From Streptomyces tailanensis (GTDB lineage: Bacteria; Actinomycetota; Actinomycetes; Streptomycetales; Streptomycetaceae), in NCBI RefSeq assembly GCF_008386495.1, contig NZ_VTHJ01000037.1, forward strand, positions 30,223 through 94,222: a stretch of 64,000 nt of DNA, given 5' to 3'. Below are positions 9,280 through 17,387 of this stretch, piece after piece. Each line of letters opens with the position of its first letter. Within the stretch, counting starts at the first letter, position 1. A program made the position numbers and the translations under genes. The notes below the pieces were generated by a model that did no database searches, was not told where the DNA came from, and saw nothing but the letters and a program-made list of their open reading frames with translations.

Positions 9280-9861
9280 ATGATGACTGGCGCTCCGACC
9301 CCGACGTACCCCGTCCGGCCCCGGCGCTCACGGCTGCGCACGTTCTTGCCGCTGGGTGTCGCCGCGTGGCTGGTGCTGGAGATCTGGCTGCTCACGGTGG
9401 TCGCGAGCGCGGCCGGCGGTCTCGCGGTCTTTCTGCTGTTGCTCGCCGGTTTCCTCGTCGGTTCCGCTGTGGTCAAGCGGGCTGGGCGGCGGGCCTTTCG
9501 GGCGCTCACCGAGACGTTGCAACAGCAGCAGGGTGGTGCGGCGGCTATGCCTGCGGGGGGTAAGAGCGAGGGCAACGGCTTCCTGATGCTGGGTGGGCTG
9601 CTGCTGATGCTGCCGGGTCTGATCTCGGACGTGGTGGGTCTCGTTCTTTTGGTTCCGCCGGTTCAGAAGGGGCTGGGGCGGTATGCGGAGCGGACCTTCG
9701 AGCGGAAGATTCGTGAGGCGGGTGCCGGGGCTTTCGGGGACGCGTTCCAGCAGGCGCGTATCCGTCGGCCTGACGGCAAGGTCGTCCAGGGCGAGGTGAT
9801 CCGGGACGACGCCGGCCCGGGTGACGCTTCGCAAGATCCTCGATCGCCGCTGAGTCGCTGA
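9280..9861 (+). CDS. fxsA: FxsA-family membrane protein
   Basis: 193 aa, with a hydrophobic N-terminal half: two membrane segments at about 24-42 and 44-62, then GGLLLMLPGLISDVVGLVLL at about 105-124. The LPGxxSDxxG signature is diagnostic of the FxsA/UPF0716 family, whose E. coli member suppresses F-plasmid exclusion of phage T7. The cytoplasmic tail is charged. The cellular role in actinobacteria is unknown. It sits between ppm1 and the convergent rbpA, as recalled for S. coelicolor. ATG 9283 is an equally good start. Confidence 0.88.
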   Translation: MMTGAPTPTYPVRPRRSRLRTFLPLGVAAWLVLEIWLLTVVASAAGGLAVFLLLLAGFLVGSAVVKRAGRRAFRALTETLQQQQGGAAAMPAGGKSEGNGFLMLGGLLLMLPGLISDVVGLVLLVPPVQKGLGRYAERTFERKIREAGAGAFGDAFQQARIRRPDGKVVQGEVIRDDAGPGDASQDPRSPLSR

Positions 9862-9987
9862 GGGGTTTTCTCGCCCCCGCCGCCCCTTCCCGTTCCCATC
9901 CCCAGGGGCGGCTGCCCCTTCAACCCCGCTTCGCCTGAGAGCTCGGTCCAGTCGGTTCGTTGGCGGGTGCGGGTGAGTGGGGGCTTG

Positions 9988-10058
9988 TCGCGCAGTTCCC
10001 CGCGCCCCTTAAAAGCGAGGGGTGCCCCCAGTTCTTTGGGGCGCGGGGAACTGCGCGA
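9988..10058. repeat. Long inverted repeat of the GCGCAGTTCCCCGCGCCCC family
   Basis: The 21-base arms 9988-10008 and 10038-10058 are perfect inverted copies (TCGCGCAGTTCCCCGCGCCCC and its complement) around a 29-base loop. The same arm recurs at 29946-29966, and a related core occurs in the repeats at 28219 and 35609. This is a common Streptomyces intergenic palindrome, probably a transcription terminator or folded RNA element downstream of fxsA. Confidence 0.8.
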
Positions 10059-10125
10059 GCAACCACACACAACCCGCACCCGCCAAACAACCCCACCCAC
10101 CCGAGCTCTTGGGCGCACGGACACC

Positions 10126-10173
10126 AAAAACCGCGGGCGCCGTACGTGGAAACGTACGGCGCCCGCGGTTTTT
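10126..10173. terminator. Perfect bidirectional intrinsic terminator fxsA/rbpA
   Basis: A 21-bp perfect stem from AAAAACCGCGGGCGCCGTACG, a 6-base TGGAAA loop and the complementary arm ending in TTTTT. The A-tract and T-tract make it an intrinsic terminator in both directions. It lies between fxsA and the 3' end of rbpA, 36 bases beyond the rbpA stop. Confidence 0.93.
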
Positions 10174-10209
10174 GGGTTGCGCTCTGTGTCCGGCTGACCC
10201 CCGGAGGGG

Positions 10210-10584
10210 CTACGCGGACTTGCGGCTGTCTCGCGGATGGACCGCGATGTTCATCGCGCCGGAGCGGAGAACCGCCAGACGCTCCTCGAGGACCTCTTCG
10301 AGTTCCTCACGGGTACGCCGCTCCATCAGCATGTCCCAATGCGTACGCGCGGGCTTGGCCTTCTTCTCCTCAGGGCCGTCGCCGTCCACCAGGAGTGCCT
10401 GGGCCCCGCAGACCTTGCACTCCCACTCCGGCGGGATCTCCGCCTCGACCGAGAAGGGCATCTCGAAGCGGTGCCCCTTCTCGCATGCGTACTCCACGGC
10501 CTGGCGCGGAGCCAAGTCGATGCCGCGGTCCGTCTCGTAGCTGGTCACCACGAGGCGCGTGCCGCGAAGAGCTCGCTCACTCAT
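10210..10584 (-). CDS. rbpA: RNA polymerase-binding protein RbpA
   Basis: 124 aa, the exact length of Streptomyces RbpA, an actinobacterial general transcription factor. It binds RNA polymerase and principal sigma factors (HrdB/sigma-A) and stabilises the open complex. The zinc-binding core shows Cys34 in YACEKGHRFEMP and the pair in WECKVCGA. The basic linker and C-terminal sigma-interaction helix (RTREELEEVLEERLAVLRSG) follow. A near-perfect sigma-R promoter lies upstream (10645-10672), in line with the known induction of rbpA by disulfide stress. The gene is monocistronic and bounded by a strong terminator. Confidence 0.97.
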   Translation of the reverse strand: MSERALRGTRLVVTSYETDRGIDLAPRQAVEYACEKGHRFEMPFSVEAEIPPEWECKVCGAQALLVDGDGPEEKKAKPARTHWDMLMERRTREELEEVLEERLAVLRSGAMNIAVHPRDSRKSA

Positions 10585-10644
10585 GAATCGTGCCTCCCGG
10601 GCTTGTCGCCCACAGGACAGGTGTCGCTGTCGTCGTCATCCGGT

Positions 10645-10672
10645 CAACGTCCGGTCGGCGGTAAAGATTCCC
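10645..10672 (-). promoter_or_regulatory. Sigma-R (thiol-stress) promoter of rbpA
   Basis: On the minus strand GGGAAT (10672-10667), 18 bases, then GTTG (10648-10645). This matches the sigma-R consensus GGGAAT-N18-GTT exactly and lies about 60 bases upstream of the rbpA start. rbpA is a known sigma-R target in S. coelicolor. Confidence 0.88.
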
Positions 10673-10850
10673 GTTGCGTGTCCCGTTCCGGGTCATGCGT
10701 CGCCGTCGTAGCCGCCCTTGTTGTACCCGCCGGCGCCCGGTTTGTCACATCTGACAGCAGATGTCACCCAGCGTTTCGGCATCTTTGACGCGCAGTAACG
10801 GTACGCCTGGCAGGCCAAACGCGTACACTACAGCCCTTTCGCTCCGGGCG

Positions 10851-12209
10851 CTAAATCCTGTCGGGTACGGGATTGCCCGCGTCGCTGATCGCCCGGCGCA
10901 CCGGAACCCTCGCGAGCAGGGCGAATCCCAGCACGAAGAAGACGACCAGGGAGATGATCGCGTCCCGATAACTTCCGGTTAGCTGGTAGGTGAGACCGAA
11001 CAGGAGCGGGCCCAGCCAGCTCATGCCGCGGTCGCTCATCTCGTACGCCGAGAAGTACTCGGCCTCCTTGCCGGGCGGGACGAGGTGGGAGAAGAGGGAG
11101 CGGGACAGGGCCTGGCTGCCGCCCAGGACCAGGCCGATGCCCGAGGCCAGGATGAAGAACCACAGCGGGGCCCCGGCCGGGAGGAAGTAACCGGCGCCGA
11201 GGATCAGGGTCCAGGCGATCAGGGAACCGAGGATCGTGCGCTTCGCGCCGTACCGGCGGGACAGCCGGCCCATGCCCAGGGCGCCGCCCACCGCCAGTAT
11301 CTGCACCAGCAGTACGGCCACGATGAGCGTCGACTGCTCCAGGTCCAGCTCCTCGGAGCCGTACACCGAGGCCTGGGAGATCACCGTCTGGATGCCGTCG
11401 TTGTAGACGAGGTAGGCGAGGAGGAAGCCGAGGGTCAGGGGGTGGCGGCGCATGTCGCGGACGGTCGCCGCGAGCTGGCGCAGTCCGGGGGCCGTCGCCT
11501 CCTCAGTCCCGCCCGTCGCCGGGCTCCGACGGTCACGGAGGCGTCGTAGCGGGATGAGGGTGAAGGCGCCCCACCACAGTCCGGCCGAGGCGAGGCAGAT
11601 GCGGACCGCCATGCCCTCGGAGACGCCGAAGGTGTCGTGGGCGGTGAACAGGATGAGGTTCGCGACGAGGACCAGGGAGCCCGCCGCGTAGCCGAAGGCC
11701 CAGCCCCGGGAGGAGACCGCGTCGCGTTCCTCGGGGGGCGCGATCTGGGGCAGGTAGGAGTTGTAGAGCATCATCGCGACGGACTGGGACGCGTTCGCGA
11801 CGACCAGGAGGACGCCGCCGAGCAGATAGCGGTCGCCGTCCAGGAAGAACATGCCGGCGGTCGCGGCGGCCCCCAGATAGGCGGCGGCGCCGAGGAGGGG
11901 CTTCTTGCGGCCGGTGCGGTCGGCGGCCGCGCCCACCAGGGGCATGATCACGACGGCGAGGATCACCGACAGGGAGACCGAGTACGCGAAGAATGAGCCG
12001 GCGCGGACCGGGATCCCCAGGGGATGGACGTAACCGTCCGTGTCGGCGGCGGACTTGGCGACCTCGGTCAGATAGGGGCCGAGGAACACGGTCAGGACGC
12101 TTGTCGAGTAGACCGAGCAGGCCCAGTCGTAGAAGTACCAGCCGCGCTGTTCGCGTCGCCTGCCCGCGGCCTCGTCGGCCTCGTCCGTCCGCACGGTGTC
12201 GGTGCCCAC
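10851..12209 (-). CDS. MFS transporter, UMF1/Atg22-like family
   Basis: 452 aa with about 12 membrane segments. The N-terminal WYFYDWACSVYSTSVLTVFLGPYLTE and the motif GAAADRTGRKKPLLG are characteristic of the bacterial UMF1 (Atg22-like) branch of the major facilitator superfamily. The first is given as WYFYDWACSVYS then TSVLTVFLGPYLTE. YNSYLPQIAPPEERD and a central Arg-rich loop separate the two six-helix halves. Yeast Atg22 exports amino acids from vacuoles, but the bacterial substrates are unknown. It is followed on the same strand by the GDPD gene 41 bases downstream of its... reading order is GDPD, then stop at 12251, so the transporter (start 12209) lies downstream of GDPD and may be co-transcribed with it. 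Confidence 0.87.
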   Translation of the reverse strand: MGTDTVRTDEADEAAGRRREQRGWYFYDWACSVYSTSVLTVFLGPYLTEVAKSAADTDGYVHPLGIPVRAGSFFAYSVSLSVILAVVIMPLVGAAADRTGRKKPLLGAAAYLGAAATAGMFFLDGDRYLLGGVLLVVANASQSVAMMLYNSYLPQIAPPEERDAVSSRGWAFGYAAGSLVLVANLILFTAHDTFGVSEGMAVRICLASAGLWWGAFTLIPLRRLRDRRSPATGGTEEATAPGLRQLAATVRDMRRHPLTLGFLLAYLVYNDGIQTVISQASVYGSEELDLEQSTLIVAVLLVQILAVGGALGMGRLSRRYGAKRTILGSLIAWTLILGAGYFLPAGAPLWFFILASGIGLVLGGSQALSRSLFSHLVPPGKEAEYFSAYEMSDRGMSWLGPLLFGLTYQLTGSYRDAIISLVVFFVLGFALLARVPVRRAISDAGNPVPDRI

Positions 12210-12250
12210 CCGTGCCCCTCGCTTCCCCGTGAACGGGCCGCGCGAGGGTG

Positions 12251-13018
12251 TCAGACCCAGGTCCCCCGGTCCTCAAGCACCTTGCGCAGCGTGTCGATGT
12301 GATCGGTCATGATGCCATCGACTCCCAAGTCCAGGAGGCGGTGCATACGTTGCGGTTCGTTCACGGTCCACACATGGACGTGCAGCCCGCGCGCGTGGGC
12401 CGCGCGCACGAACCGGTGGTCCACCACCGGCACCCCCGACTGCGACTCGGGCACCTGTGCGGCGACCGCCGTGCGGCGCAGCGCGGAGGGGATGCCCCAG
12501 GAGCGCAGCCGCAGGCCCAGGACGCCGCCGGTGCCGTACGAGGTGGCCAGGCGCGGGCCGGCGAGGCGCTGGGCGCGGGCGACCCGGGGCTCGGAGAACG
12601 AGCCGACGCAGACGCGGTGCCAGGAGTCGGTGCGGGCGATCAGATTGAGGAGCGGGTGCAGTGCCGGCTCGGCCTTGATGTCGACGTTCCAGCGGACGTC
12701 GGGGAAGGTTTCGAGGAGTTCCTCGAAGAGGGGTACCGGTTCGACGCCCGCCACGCGCGCGTGCCGTATGTCCTTCCACGGCAGGTCCGCTATCCGGCCC
12801 GCCCCGTCGCTCACCCGGTCCAGGGTCGCGTCGTGGAAGGCGACGAGCTTGCCGTCGAGCGTGGCGTGCACATCGGTCTCGATGTAGCGGTAGCCCGACT
12901 CGACGGCGCGCCGGAACTGGGCCACGGTGTTCTCCAGGCCGTCCGCCGCCCCGCCCCGGTGGGCGAAGGCGATCGGGCCGGGGTGGTCCAGGTACGGGTG
13001 GCGTATGAGGGCGGTCAC
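12251..13018 (-). CDS. Glycerophosphodiester phosphodiesterase
   Basis: A 255-aa GDPD-family TIM-barrel phosphodiesterase that releases glycerol-3-phosphate and an alcohol from glycerophosphodiesters. Key residues are visible: AFAHRGGAADGLENT (catalytic His-Arg), YIETDVHATLDGKLVAFHD (metal-binding Glu, Asp and second His) and WNVDIKAEP. The ending VDGIMTDHIDTLRKVL is typical. No signal peptide is seen, so it is probably cytoplasmic. The GTG start at 13018 overlaps the stop of the YczE-like gene by four bases (GTGA), implying translational coupling. Confidence 0.92.
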   Translation of the reverse strand: MTALIRHPYLDHPGPIAFAHRGGAADGLENTVAQFRRAVESGYRYIETDVHATLDGKLVAFHDATLDRVSDGAGRIADLPWKDIRHARVAGVEPVPLFEELLETFPDVRWNVDIKAEPALHPLLNLIARTDSWHRVCVGSFSEPRVARAQRLAGPRLATSYGTGGVLGLRLRSWGIPSALRRTAVAAQVPESQSGVPVVDHRFVRAAHARGLHVHVWTVNEPQRMHRLLDLGVDGIMTDHIDTLRKVLEDRGTWV

Positions 13019-13701
13019 CGGGGCAGTATGACCCGCTTCGATGGACCGGTGGCAACGACCGTGCTGCCGGATTCCGAGGGGACGGCGAACACGCGCAGGA
13101 AGAGCTGGGCGAGCGGGCCGATGGCGAGGGCGTAGAGGAGGGTGCCGACGCCGACCGTGCCGCCGAGGAGGAATCCCGTCGCGACGACCGTCAGTTCGAT
13201 GGCCGTGCGCACCAGGCGGATCGACAGCCCGGTCACCCGGTTCAGGCCCGTCATCAGTCCGTCGCGCGGGCCGGGGCCAAAGCGGGCCGCGATGTAGAGG
13301 CCCGTCGCCGCGCCGTTCAGGACGATGCCGATCACCATCAGGGAGATGCGGGCCGTCATTGTCCGGGCGTCGGGCGTCACGGCCAGGGTCGCGTCCATGG
13401 CGGCGCCGATCACCAGGACGTTGGAGATGGTGCCGAGGCCGGGGCGCTGGCGCAGGGGGATCCAGAGGAGCAGGATCGTGGCGCCGACGACGGTCAGGAC
13501 GATGCCCATCGACAGACCGGTCCGCTCGGCGAGGCCCTGGTGGAGCACGTTCCACGGTTCCAGGCCGAGGCCCGACCTGACGAGAAGCGCCGAGCTCACG
13601 CCGTAGAGCGTGAGGCCGATGTAGAGCTGCGACAGCCGCCGCGTGAGATGCCCGTGTGCGGACAAGAGATGCCCCCCTGTGGTGGTAGTGGCCTGCTTCA
13701 T
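13015..13701 (-). CDS. YczE/YitT-family integral membrane protein
   Basis: About 228 aa with five or more hydrophobic segments (for example LYIGLTLYGVSSALLVRSG and GIVLTVVGATILLLWIPL). It also has the family-typical GLEPWNVLHQGLAERTG and FGPGPRDGLMTGL. Proteins of this DUF161/YczE type are often encoded beside MocR regulators of the YczR group, and here the divergent neighbour is exactly such a regulator. The transport function is undetermined. ATG 13701 (MKQATTTTGG) is preferred because of the AGGGTG upstream. ATG 13731 adds ten residues and nearly abuts the regulator. Confidence 0.85.
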   Translation of the reverse strand: MKQATTTTGGHLLSAHGHLTRRLSQLYIGLTLYGVSSALLVRSGLGLEPWNVLHQGLAERTGLSMGIVLTVVGATILLLWIPLRQRPGLGTISNVLVIGAAMDATLAVTPDARTMTARISLMVIGIVLNGAATGLYIAARFGPGPRDGLMTGLNRVTGLSIRLVRTAIELTVVATGFLLGGTVGVGTLLYALAIGPLAQLFLRVFAVPSESGSTVVATGPSKRVILPR

Positions 13702-13765
13702 GTCACCCTGTGGCTTGAGGAGTGGCTCCATCCATGGCCAATCCGGGGAAGGTGGACTGGAAATC

Positions 13766-15265
13766 GTGTCTCAGTGGACTTCGGCGGTGGGGGCCGCGCA
13801 GCTCGCCCGCATGCTCAACTCCCAGCAGGACCGCCCCAGTGGGCCCGGCAGCAAGCGCCCGCCCGCCTATCGCGCCCTCGCCGACGGCGTACGACTGCTG
13901 GTCCTGGAGGGCCGTGTGCCCGTGGCCGCCCGACTGCCCGCCGAGCGTGAACTGGCCCTGTCCCTCTCCGTCAGCCGTACGACCGTCGCGGCGGCGTACG
14001 AGGCCCTGCGCACGGAGGGGTTCCTGGAGTCCCGCCGGGGAGCGGGCAGTTGGACCGCCGTACCGGCCGGCAAGCCGCTTCCCTCGCGCGGTCTGGAACC
14101 GCTGCCGCCCGAGGCGCTCGGCTCGATGATCGACCTGGGCTGCGCGGCCCTGCCCGCGCCCGAGCCCTGGCTGACCCGGGCCGCGCGGGGCGCGCTGGAG
14201 GAGCTGCCGCCGTACGCCCACACGCACGGCGACTATCCGGCCGGGCTGCCCGCGCTCCGCTCGATGCTCGCCGAGCGCTACACCGCGCGCGGGATCCCGA
14301 CCATGCCCGAGCAGATCATGGTGACCACCGGGGCCATGGGGGCCATGGACGCCATCTGTCACCTCTTCGCGGGGCGGGGCGAGCGGATCGCCGTGGAGTC
14401 GCCGTCGTACGCCAACATCCTTCAGCTGATGCGGGAGGCCGGGGCCCGACTGGTGCCGGTCGCCATGGCGGAGGGGCTCGCCGGGTGGGACATGGACCGC
14501 TGGCGGCAGGTCCTGCGGGACGCGGCGCCGCGGCTCGCCTACGTCGTCGCCGACTTCCACAACCCGACCGGCGCGCTCGCCGACGAGGACCGGCGACGGG
14601 GGCTCGTCGACGCGGCCCGGGCCGCCGGGACCGTGCTCGTCACCGACGAGACCATGAGCGAGCTGCGACTTGACCCGGAGGTGGAGATGCCCCGGCCGGT
14701 CTGCGCGTTCGATCCGGCGGGGTCCACGGTCATCACGGTCGGGTCGGCCAGCAAGGCGTTCTGGGCGGGCATGCGGATCGGGTGGGTGCGGGCCGCGCCC
14801 GAGGTGATCCGGAGTCTGGTCGCGGCGCGGGCGTACGCCGATCTGGGGACGCCGGTGCTGGAGCAGTTGGCCGTGAACTGGCTGATGAGTACGGGGGGTT
14901 GGGAGCAGGCTGTCGGGATTCGGCGGGAGCAGGCGCGGGAGAACCGGGACGCGTTGGTCGCCGCGGTGCGGCGGGAGCTGCCGGACTGGGAGTTCTCCGA
15001 GCCTCGGGGTGGGCTGACGTTGTGGGCCCGGACCGGGGGGCTGTCGGGGTCGCGGCTCGCGGAGATGGGCGAGCGGGTCGGGATCCGGGTGCCGTCGGGG
15101 CCTCGGTTCGGGGTGGACGGGGCCTTCGAGGGGTATGTGCGGCTGCCGTTCACCGTGGGGGGTGCGGTCGCGGACGAGGCGGCTGGGCGGTTGGCGGCGG
15201 CGGCGCGGTTGGTGCGGAACGGGGAAGCGGGCGGGAGCGAGACCCCGAGGACGTTCGTGGCGTGA
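13766..15265 (+). CDS. MocR-family regulator (YczR type), GntR HTH + aminotransferase fold
   Basis: 499 aa. The N-terminal GntR winged helix (about 25-95, with RLPAERELALSLSVSRTTVA) is joined to a fold-type I PLP aminotransferase domain. VADFHNPTG and SASKAFWAGMRIGW carry the substrate/PLP contacts, and Lys330 is the expected Schiff-base lysine. MocR proteins act as PLP-sensing transcription regulators rather than enzymes. Divergence from the yczE-like gene across only 64 bases suggests control of that gene. GTG 13766 gives the common start MSQWTSAVGAAQLARML. Confidence 0.92.
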   Translation: MSQWTSAVGAAQLARMLNSQQDRPSGPGSKRPPAYRALADGVRLLVLEGRVPVAARLPAERELALSLSVSRTTVAAAYEALRTEGFLESRRGAGSWTAVPAGKPLPSRGLEPLPPEALGSMIDLGCAALPAPEPWLTRAARGALEELPPYAHTHGDYPAGLPALRSMLAERYTARGIPTMPEQIMVTTGAMGAMDAICHLFAGRGERIAVESPSYANILQLMREAGARLVPVAMAEGLAGWDMDRWRQVLRDAAPRLAYVVADFHNPTGALADEDRRRGLVDAARAAGTVLVTDETMSELRLDPEVEMPRPVCAFDPAGSTVITVGSASKAFWAGMRIGWVRAAPEVIRSLVAARAYADLGTPVLEQLAVNWLMSTGGWEQAVGIRREQARENRDALVAAVRRELPDWEFSEPRGGLTLWARTGGLSGSRLAEMGERVGIRVPSGPRFGVDGAFEGYVRLPFTVGGAVADEAAGRLAAAARLVRNGEAGGSETPRTFVA

Positions 15266-15344
15266 CCTCGACTGGAGCGGTACCCGGCAGTTGGGGCTGG
15301 GCGGGGGGTGGGCTGCGCTGCTCGGCGCTACGAGGTGCCGCTGC

Positions 15345-15416
15345 GCCCACCCTCCCCCACTCCCGGCTTCGCTCGAGCGGGAGGTAACCCCCATCGCCCC
15401 AGCGGCACGATTGCCC
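15345..15416 (-). repeat. Dispersed intergenic repeat A, copy 2
   Basis: Inverted relative to copy 1 at 6213-6282, with about 90 percent identity over roughly 70 bases by eye. It follows the MocR stop codon. It merges at its right end with the first of two direct repeats of AGCGGCACGA(T/C)TGCCCGCAG (15401-15420 and 15451-15470, period 50). The family is thus modular. Confidence 0.75.
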
Positions 15417-15485
15417 GCAGCCGGGAACGGTGTGGGTGGGCTGCCGCCTCAGCGGCACGACTGCCCGCAGCTGCGGCGGATCCAT

Positions 15486-17048
15486 TCAGCTTTCCGCTAC
15501 CGCTGTCTTCGCCATGGTCGAGTCCGCCGGAGTCGTGTGGGGCGGGAGTAGGGACAGGATTGCCTCGCGGCGGGGCTCGGGGGTGTCGGGGTCGTGGGGA
15601 TCCGGCGTGGCCGGGACCTGGACGCGGAGGACGGGGGCGGTGCCGAGGCGGGCGTAGCCGCGGCCGGGTGGGACGTCCGGGGTGGGGGTGGTGGGGGGAG
15701 GGGCGCCCAGGATCGCGGTGAGTTGGTCGGGGGTGGCGGGGCCGAGGACCACTCGGGCCCGGGTGTGCTGGCGTACCGCGTCCGTGAGGGTGTCCAGGTG
15801 GTCGAACTGTTCGGCCACGGCGACCGTGACGTTGGCGGCGCGGCCGTGGCGGAGGGGGACCTGGAGGAGGGACTGCGGGTCGGGGCGGCCGTCGGCCGCG
15901 GCGAGGTCGGCCAGCGTGCTCGGGCGGTCCACCAGGAGCCACAGCGGGCGTTTGATGTCGTCCGGTGGTGGGTTGCCGACCTGGCGGGCCCGGTTGGTGG
16001 CGATGAGGCGGCGTTCGGTCTCCTGGGACGCCCACTCCAGGCCGGCCAGGGCCCCGGAGAGACCGCACTCCACGGCCAGGACCCCGTCCCGGCCGGTCAG
16101 GCAGGCGTGGTCGCCGCTGCCCCCGCCGTCGACGATGACGACGTCGCCGTACCGGAGGGCCTGGAGGGCGATGGAGCGCAACAGGGTCGTCGTGCCGCTG
16201 CCCGGCTGGCCCACGGCCAGCAGATGGGGCTCGGTGGAGCGGACGCCGGTGCGCCAGACGACCGGCGGTACGTCGCGTGTCTCCTCTCCGAAGGAGAGGG
16301 GGAGGGTGCGCTGGACGTGGGCCGCGTCGGTGAAGCCGATGACCGTCTCGCCCGGTGCCGTCACGAAGTGCTGGGCGGCGATGTCGGTGGCGAGCGGGGC
16401 GAGGACGGTGACGGTGAGTTCGTTGCCCTCCTCGTCCCAGGTGAAGCGGTACTCCCGGCCGCGACCCGCCTTGGTGTGCAGCAGGTGTTCGATGCGGGCG
16501 CGGGCCTCGGTCTCGCCGTCGGTGAAGTACGCCGGGTAGCGGATCAGCAGGTGCGAGACGCGGCCGGTGCCGTCGAAGGCGTAGGTGGGGAAGGCCTGGT
16601 CCCAGGCGCCGCCGTGCGAGAAGAGGGGGTCGGGGTCCTCGGCGGCCGAGAAGTACGGCACCAGGGCCTCGTAGAGGGAGCGAAGACGCTGGGTCTGGGA
16701 TTCGTCCGGGCCGGCGGGCTCCTGGGCGCCGCCCTCGCGGCCCGACCAGGCCGCCGCCGCCATCAGCGCGATGACGGCGAGCAGCGGTCCGTACGGCACC
16801 AGGGTCATGACCAGGAGCACCGAGGCCGCCAGGAACAGCAGTGACCCGCGCCGGTCCTTCGGGGTCTCGGTCCACCGGCGCCGCCCGGCCGCGGCCAGCC
16901 GACGCAGTCCACGGGCGGTCGTGATCAGCGGATGGAGGACGTCGGTGGCGCCGTCGGCCGCCGTTCGGGCCAGCTCCCGGCTCCTGGTGAGGTGCGCGCT
17001 GCCGCTGCTCAGAATGCGGGGGAGGCGGGGGAGAGTGACCCGGGCCAC
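15486..17048 (-). CDS. FtsK/SpoIIIE-like membrane ATPase with degenerate Walker A
   Basis: 520 aa. A basic N-terminal region is followed by two membrane segments (about 69-83 and 86-100). A conserved middle domain comes next, then a nucleotide-binding domain resembling FtsK/TraB-type DNA pumps. The P-loop position reads GQPGSGTTT (280-288), so the essential Walker A lysine is replaced by Thr. A Walker B-like RPLWLLVDRP (about 365-374) is retained but lacks Glu. The C-terminus is Pro-rich. It probably no longer hydrolyses ATP normally. Its upstream partner is a 64-aa membrane protein, an arrangement seen with plasmid-spread (Spd) genes. No integrase or replication gene is near, so this looks like a domesticated or conserved chromosomal pair. 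Confidence 0.75.
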   Translation of the reverse strand: MARVTLPRLPRILSSGSAHLTRSRELARTAADGATDVLHPLITTARGLRRLAAAGRRRWTETPKDRRGSLLFLAASVLLVMTLVPYGPLLAVIALMAAAAWSGREGGAQEPAGPDESQTQRLRSLYEALVPYFSAAEDPDPLFSHGGAWDQAFPTYAFDGTGRVSHLLIRYPAYFTDGETEARARIEHLLHTKAGRGREYRFTWDEEGNELTVTVLAPLATDIAAQHFVTAPGETVIGFTDAAHVQRTLPLSFGEETRDVPPVVWRTGVRSTEPHLLAVGQPGSGTTTLLRSIALQALRYGDVVIVDGGGSGDHACLTGRDGVLAVECGLSGALAGLEWASQETERRLIATNRARQVGNPPPDDIKRPLWLLVDRPSTLADLAAADGRPDPQSLLQVPLRHGRAANVTVAVAEQFDHLDTLTDAVRQHTRARVVLGPATPDQLTAILGAPPPTTPTPDVPPGRGYARLGTAPVLRVQVPATPDPHDPDTPEPRREAILSLLPPHTTPADSTMAKTAVAES

Positions 17049-17085
17049 GGCTGTCTCCTGGAGGTGCGTACGGATGGGGACGGGG

Positions 17086-17280
17086 TCAGAACTTGATCCC
17101 GCCGAGGAGGCTCGCGAGGCTCTCGCCGCCCGCGGTGATGCTCGGGGCGATGCCCGTACTGGCGAGGTAGAAGCCGAACAGGGTGACGACGATGCAGTGC
17201 GAGGCCTTGAGGCCGTCCTTGCGGAAGAACAGGAAGACGATGACGCCGAGCACGACGACGCCGGACATATGAAGGATCAT
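17086..17280 (-). CDS. Small two-segment membrane protein
   Basis: 64 aa, starting MILHMSGVVVLGVIVFLFFR. A first hydrophobic segment (about 5-19), a short charged loop (RKDGLKASH) and a second segment (about 27-45) are followed by the Gly/Ser-rich end SLASLLGGIKF. It is encoded 37 bases upstream of the FtsK-like gene and is very likely its operon partner. The size and layout recall Spd-type proteins of Streptomyces conjugative elements, but the identity is inferred from layout only. Confidence 0.7.
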   Translation of the reverse strand: MILHMSGVVVLGVIVFLFFRKDGLKASHCIVVTLFGFYLASTGIAPSITAGGESLASLLGGIKF

Positions 17281-17364
17281 GCGGGCTCTCCTGGTTGATG
17301 GGGACAGTCACCATGAGTTCTTCCAGGGTCACAGCATGTATCTATATGATTAAAGGTGCAATTG

Positions 17365-17387
17365 GGTGAAATTCAGCTTGTTTCACC
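17365..17387. promoter_or_regulatory. AT-rich inverted repeat, candidate operator
   Basis: GGTGAAA at 17365-17371 and TTTCACC at 17381-17387 form a 7-bp inverted repeat around a 9-base spacer, within an unusually AT-rich stretch (about 17330-17390). It lies between the leftward membrane-protein/FtsK-like operon and the rightward ankyrin gene, so it could control either. The binding protein is unknown. Confidence 0.4.

Noticed and set aside
15486..17280. Integrated conjugative element (AICE)
   Set aside because: No integrase, replication initiator, excisionase or attachment-site tRNA is present around the FtsK-like pair.
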